A stretch of 63,177 nt of DNA, from the NCBI GenBank assembly GCA_034687125.1, contig JAQGBZ010000361.1, positions 1 to 63,177 of the forward strand, read 5' to 3'. The position numbers and the translations under genes are program-made. Position 1 is the first letter of the stretch. Each line of letters begins with the position of its first letter. Positions 58,905-63,177 of this stretch are shown piece by piece. The notes under the pieces are model-generated. The model ran no database searches and was not told the origin of the DNA. It saw only the letters and a program-made list of their open reading frames with translations. This stretch comes from Neelides folsomi (lineage: Eukaryota > Arthropoda > Collembola > Neelipleona > Neelidae).

Positions 58905-60263
58905 TTATGGACCAATAATTTCTTTATTAGATTCTATCCAATCGAGGAAATGAGGAACTCGTGCAAAAGCTGTAGGATTATTTCTCCCAGCACAAATTCC
59001 GCTTAGCGCCCATGAGACGAGGCCAAGTAAAAAATAACCATTCTTCCCTGTAAATAAAATAACAATAAATTCAAGTTGAAGAAAAAGGTTTAATATTTGA
59101 GACCTTTGCAAGCCAATGGACCTCCAGAGTCGCCAGAACAAGTCCCCAGTCCTCCATTAAGTTTACCAGCACAAATCATGTCATTCTTAGTAAAACGTTC
59201 ATTTCCATCGCTGTTGTACAATTTTCCACAAAGGTCAAAATTATGGACTTCAATATTGGCAGCTTTGAGGAACCTTGTATATTCTTTTGCATTATCTTAA
59301 AAACATAATGTAATATAAAATAGTTATTTTATTAGTATTTTTGATATTTCGAAGTAATTATTTTAAGTAATAATAATTACATTCATTTAATTCTTTCCCC
59401 CATCCAGAGACGATGCATTTTTGATATTGAGAAATAAATTGGTTCTTTTTTGGCAAGCAAATTGGAGAAACAGTTTCACTGCATTTAACCCCTTCCCCTC
59501 TTTTATTCCTCACTCGAATTAGTGCAATGTCATTGGAATTTTCTGTAGGAATTCCATAATTCTTGTTCATTATTAAATCGCTGTCAGAAATAAGGAAATG
59601 TTGCTCATTTTTTTCTTTGATTTCCAAATCTTCATCCCCTACCTAAAATATAATTAAAATTGCAAAATAATTTGAAAATGAACAAAATAAATAAAATATC
59701 AAAATTAATTCAAATTAATAATTTATATTAAAATACTTAAAAGGTAAAAACTCTTACAACAATTCTCAAGGGATGTTCTGTTATAATTTCAACACAGTGG
59801 GCTGCTGTCAACACATGATGTTCCTTTTAAAATTTATCTCATTTTTACATACAGTTACATATATGTATGTATGTACATTGATACTACTGACTGTCAATGA
59901 GATACAATTTTCATAATTTAAATAGTATGAACAAACCGAAATGAGAACTCCCCCGCAATAATGAGTCCAATTTCCCAATCGATTGATTTCAATATTCACT
60001 TGCCAAGGGAATGCCGAAATGGGAACTTTTCCGCCTCCAATAATTTTAGATTGTCGGTGGAATTCATTTCGTGTGGTTGGTAATCCGCACGAACAACTTT
60101 GCCTTTTATTTATATCATTATTACTGTTTAGCACGTTTTTTACATCTTTAACTTTCCCCTTGGTGAATTGAATATTAAAAATGTCCGCCAAACGAAGTTC
60201 ACAAGACACTTGATATATAAATAAGGTTAATATTGGTAAAAATATAAGCACTATTTTTTTCAT
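58905..60263 (-). CDS. Secreted S1-family (chymotrypsin-fold) serine protease
   Basis: Five exons in phase (60263-59937, 59823-59758, 59642-59381, 59295-59104, 59047-58905) give 329 residues. A signal peptide (MKKIVLIFLPILTLFIYQVS) is followed by a ~70-residue propeptide. The activation site RQSK|IIGGGKVP would be cut after Lys. The triad is complete: His in LTAAHC, Asp in NDIALI, Ser in SGDSGGPL. Cys positions fit S1 disulfides, and CSCGLP in the propeptide may form the pro-to-catalytic chain bridge (CGxP). The residue six before the active Ser (chymotrypsin 189) is Gly in GLGTCSGDSGG, not Asp, so trypsin-like Lys/Arg cleavage is unlikely. The GxVSWALSGICAG segment follows. Probably digestive or haemolymph protease. 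Confidence 0.92.
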
Positions 60264-61630
60264 TATAAAAGATGAAAATTAAGCTTGTTTTTAAATGAAA
60301 TAAAATAATTTTTGCTAACTACAATTCACGATTAAAAGTAAATTGATCATTCAATATAACTGAAGTGTAGATTTATTTAAACAAAAATGCATAGGTTGCA
60401 AGGTGTGATTATTTATATAATTTATTTCCTCTTGGCAAAATGTAAATAAACATTTGGCAATCCTCAAAGCCGTTACCTTTCCTCGTAAAATAAAGGCCAC
60501 GGTCAAAAATTGGCAAAAATGTCAATATCAAAAAAATATTTTTAATAATTCTAATTTTTATTTAATTCATTTTCTTGTTTTCGAATGCATTATAATTTTA
60601 CTTATTAACTATAATTTTTTTAGGTTTAAAAGTTTATATTTTTGACAGTTAGAATATTGCTTAACTTGTAATTTAAAAAAGGGTAAATAAATAAATTAAC
60701 TACACATATTCCATGGGATTGAATACTACGGAGAAAGTGATTAATCGACTAAACATAAATAGTCCACGGCCAATGATTATTGAATAATTCATGTGGTTAA
60801 TTGCACAATTCATGGTCTAATTTTAGTTATGTGAGATTTGTATAAATTCTCTTATTGTAATTCAATAAATAGTACTCCGATAATTATTAAATATGTGCAT
60901 GTTTTAATATCACTTAAATGAATCAATTAATTAAAGTTCTGAATCGCATTTAATACCTGTATAGATAATAATTCTAATAATATAAATTTGGTAGATAACG
61001 AAAAGTTACGAATTTTAGGAAACTAACAAATATCAAATCATCAACATTACACAAATAAAAATGAGACGTCAACTTCAAAGCGTCAACGACTAATTTTGCC
61101 TAAGCCAAATTTAAGCTAAATAAAAATAACGAATTTTCTTTAGGAGACATTTTAGATACAATTGTTTAGAAAGATCAAATAACAATTTGAAAAACTAAAT
61201 GTCAAACTGAGTTTTTAATTTCTAAAAATTGTCTATTGAAGGTGCCAATCTCCATCTTTACTAAATTTTAATGATCTCATACATTAGAATTATATAACTT
61301 ATTACATTTTACATAATTTAATTAGTACAATTAAAAACATAATATAAATTATAATTGAATTATAACATCATACTTATGTATTAAACGTAACTTTAAGTTG
61401 TCACCTCAAAATAATTAGGGAATAAATTCGGCTAAGATTTACCTATTGTGTAAAATTTCGCTTCATGGAGCACCTTCGAGGCTCCATGAAGAAAAACTGC
61501 TCCATGGAGCACGCTCCATGTTGCTACTCAAAGCTTTAATTTTGTTTAATTAAAAAATACTAAACAAAGTTAAAGCTTTATGAAAACTATAGGTATTTTA
61601 AGTATACATAATATACATAATTGTATTTAG
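60264..61630. other. Spacer with palindromic repeats
   Basis: AT-rich and without a recognisable gene. 61461-61510 holds stacked palindromes: CTTCATGGAGC pairs with GCTCCATGAAG, followed by GCTCCATGGAGC and another GCTCCATG. Confidence 0.5.
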
Positions 61631-62108
61631 TTAACAACAGCGGTTTCTCATAAAATCAAAACATGGGGCTCCTCTGTAAGTTCTCCCTATAAATAATTTG
61701 AATTCGTTAACAGAGAATAAAATGATTGTGTTGTTGTATTTAATAGGTTTAATTGTTTAATATAATTATTGTATATATTATATAATCGAATATATTGAAT
61801 GTTTATTTGCAATCTTACTATTATTCCCACAGCATCCATTGCACATATAATCTGAACAGCCAAATCCAATTTTACCTATAATATAAAATAATAGAGTGTT
61901 TTTAGAATTATTCATTTTAAAATTAGAAAATGCAATATACATATACAGATATTTATTGTGTTCACTCAACTATAATTTATTTTAATTTTGTTAATAATGA
62001 CAAACCCAATATAGTATTTTAAAATTTACCACATCGGGCCGAATCTACTTCGTCCATTGTTATAGCAATCAATAATACCACAAACACTGTTAATAGTAAA
62101 AGTCTCAT
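61631..62108 (-). CDS. Small secreted eight-cysteine peptide
   Basis: Three exons in phase (62108-62030, 61875-61819, 61686-61631) give 63 residues. Residues 1-23 are a signal peptide (MRLLLLTVFVVLLIAIT then MDEVDS). The ~40-residue mature peptide is basic, with cysteines in ARC, FGC, YMC, NGCC, APC and a terminal RCC, i.e. the arrangement C..C..C..CC..C..CC. The adjacent-Cys pairs suggest a knotted disulfide fold, as in many antimicrobial or channel-active peptides, but I cannot assign it to a family. Both introns are phase 1, cutting between Cys groups. A TATA box lies upstream. Confidence 0.75.
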
Positions 62109-62174
62109 TTTTTATATTTTGATTTTGATAAAGAACATAAATAAAATTTGTAATGATCCAGTATTCAACATTTT

Positions 62175-62184
62175 CCCTTTTATA
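62175..62184 (-). promoter_or_regulatory. TATA box of the eight-cysteine peptide gene
   Basis: TATAAAAGGG on the minus strand, 67 bp before the ATG, implies a ~40-nt leader. This supports the gene call and suggests strong, possibly inducible expression. Confidence 0.6.
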
Positions 62185-62641
62185 GAATAAATAGGCTGGA
62201 AAATTAAATCAGTAACTCTTTTTAAACAAATCTTGACTGCTTTATTGAATAATCGTACGCACGTATCTGTAGTTTAACATATTCCTATACATATGTAAAA
62301 AAATATGTAAAAATATTAGTAAGAGTATTTTTAACCAGTTCAGAAGCGTGATGTTCTGGTGTTATTGAATATCAAATTATAAATCCAGTTGATTGCTTGG
62401 TGAAATCGTAGATAATTTAAAATATCGACATTTACTTTATAAATCATAAGACGTCAACAATTGCGCATTGCTGCCAATCATTCAAATTTATTAAACTTCT
62501 AATGAAAAAATCATACATAAATTGTCAAATTTATTGAAATATACAAAACGAATTACGTAATGTAAATACTAAGAACGTGACTATGAAAGTAATTTTCACG
62601 AAATGTTTTGACATTTGGATTTAACAATTCAAATTTCTGAC

Positions 62642-63177
62642 CTATGCTCCATTAAAAATGCAATCGAATACAAAAGCCAAAAAACTACAAGTAATTCCAA
62701 TCAATAAAATGAAAAAAAGGGAAATGATATTGGTATTAAGTTTTTGTGATGTAAATGTTTTTGTATTGTAAAGTCTTGTAGTTTCTGATGTATTCCAAGA
62801 ATGTAAAATTTCTTCTGATAATTTATCTCTACAAATTTTTTTCCAAACTTGGTAAAATCCAGTTTCAAAAAGTCTCTCAAACAAATCACAAATATATTTT
62901 GACATGAAATTTGCAAAAACCACATTTGATTTCTTTAAAAATGCTTAATAATTCCAGTCGTGGCTTTTGGTCCTTGCATATTTTCTGTTATGATGTTTTT
63001 GTAAATATCCAAACCTTCCGAAATCCCATAAATTGCAATTTTTTCTTTGTTTATTATTTTTTTAAGAATTCTTTATAGTCTCCTTTTTCCAATCTTTTCC
63101 ATTCTCCTCTTAGTCGACAACTGCTCGTCTCACCCTCATGATGTCAAATTGTTATTTATCAAGCTTGCATTTTTCCC
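62642..63177 (-). pseudogene. Divergent ionotropic receptor C-terminal fragment at the window edge
   Basis: The frame 62923-62642 reads VVFANFMSKYICDLFERLFE, TGFYQVWKKIC and a TM3 (IISLFFILLIGITCSFLAFV), the typical S2-TM3 end of an IR. Upstream to 63177 the coding-like text continues in other frames (NIITENMQGPKATTGIIKHF; WKRLEKGDYKEFL), so at least one or two frameshifts or unseen introns exist. The start lies beyond the window. Confidence 0.5.

Overview
The window reads as nuclear DNA of an arthropod, most likely a springtail (Collembola) or close hexapod relative. The reasons are: spliced genes with short AT-rich introns (about 55-200 bp); strongly AT-rich intergenic DNA; tandem ionotropic receptors of the arthropod chemosensory type; a gustatory-receptor-like 7TM gene; a secreted GH19 chitinase, a family rare in arthropods but recorded in springtails; and an F-box/LRR family. 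The taxon is an inference. Most gene models below were assembled by hand from reading frames plus GT-AG (once GC-AG) junctions; for the complete models the exon lengths sum to a multiple of three.

Layout. 1-11.4 kb: two convergent paralogous genes, each encoding a large-GTPase-like head (atlastin/GBP type), a long helical middle and an Hsp70-like C-terminus. This is the most unusual content of the window. The right-hand gene (minus strand) also gains a SAM-like N-terminus through two small upstream exons. Its GTPase motifs are destroyed while its Hsp70 ATPase motifs are intact; the left-hand gene has a decayed Hsp70 part. 11.9-15.9 kb: two DNA transposons side by side, the first with a broken multi-exon transposase-like gene. 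16.5-21.3 kb: GH19 chitinase and a nine-exon serine beta-lactamase/PBP-like hydrolase. 21.6-22.2 kb: a MITE inserted into a decayed small secreted Cys-rich gene. 23.3-29.5 kb: a 21-exon receptor tyrosine kinase of the VEGFR/PDGFR/Pvr kind. 30.8-31.5 kb: a TATA-driven Kazal-like secreted peptide. 32-38 kb: fragments of BTB, F-box/LRR and 7TM chemoreceptor genes, several broken. 39-43.6 kb: a short URB1-C-terminal-like protein and NOL11, both nucleolar ribosome-biogenesis families, in tandem. 45.1-47.7 kb: an intact F-box/LRR gene. 50.2-57.7 kb: three tandem ionotropic receptors, the middle one frameshifted. 57.8-63.2 kb: two divergent receptor fragments, a chymotrypsin-fold protease and a small secreted eight-cysteine peptide.

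The genes do not form an operon-like unit. Shared themes are proteostasis or dynamin-like remodelling (left), cell signalling (middle), ribosome biogenesis (39-44 kb), and chemosensation with secreted effectors (right). Repeats of the MITE/hairpin type are scattered throughout, and several lie within or beside damaged genes.
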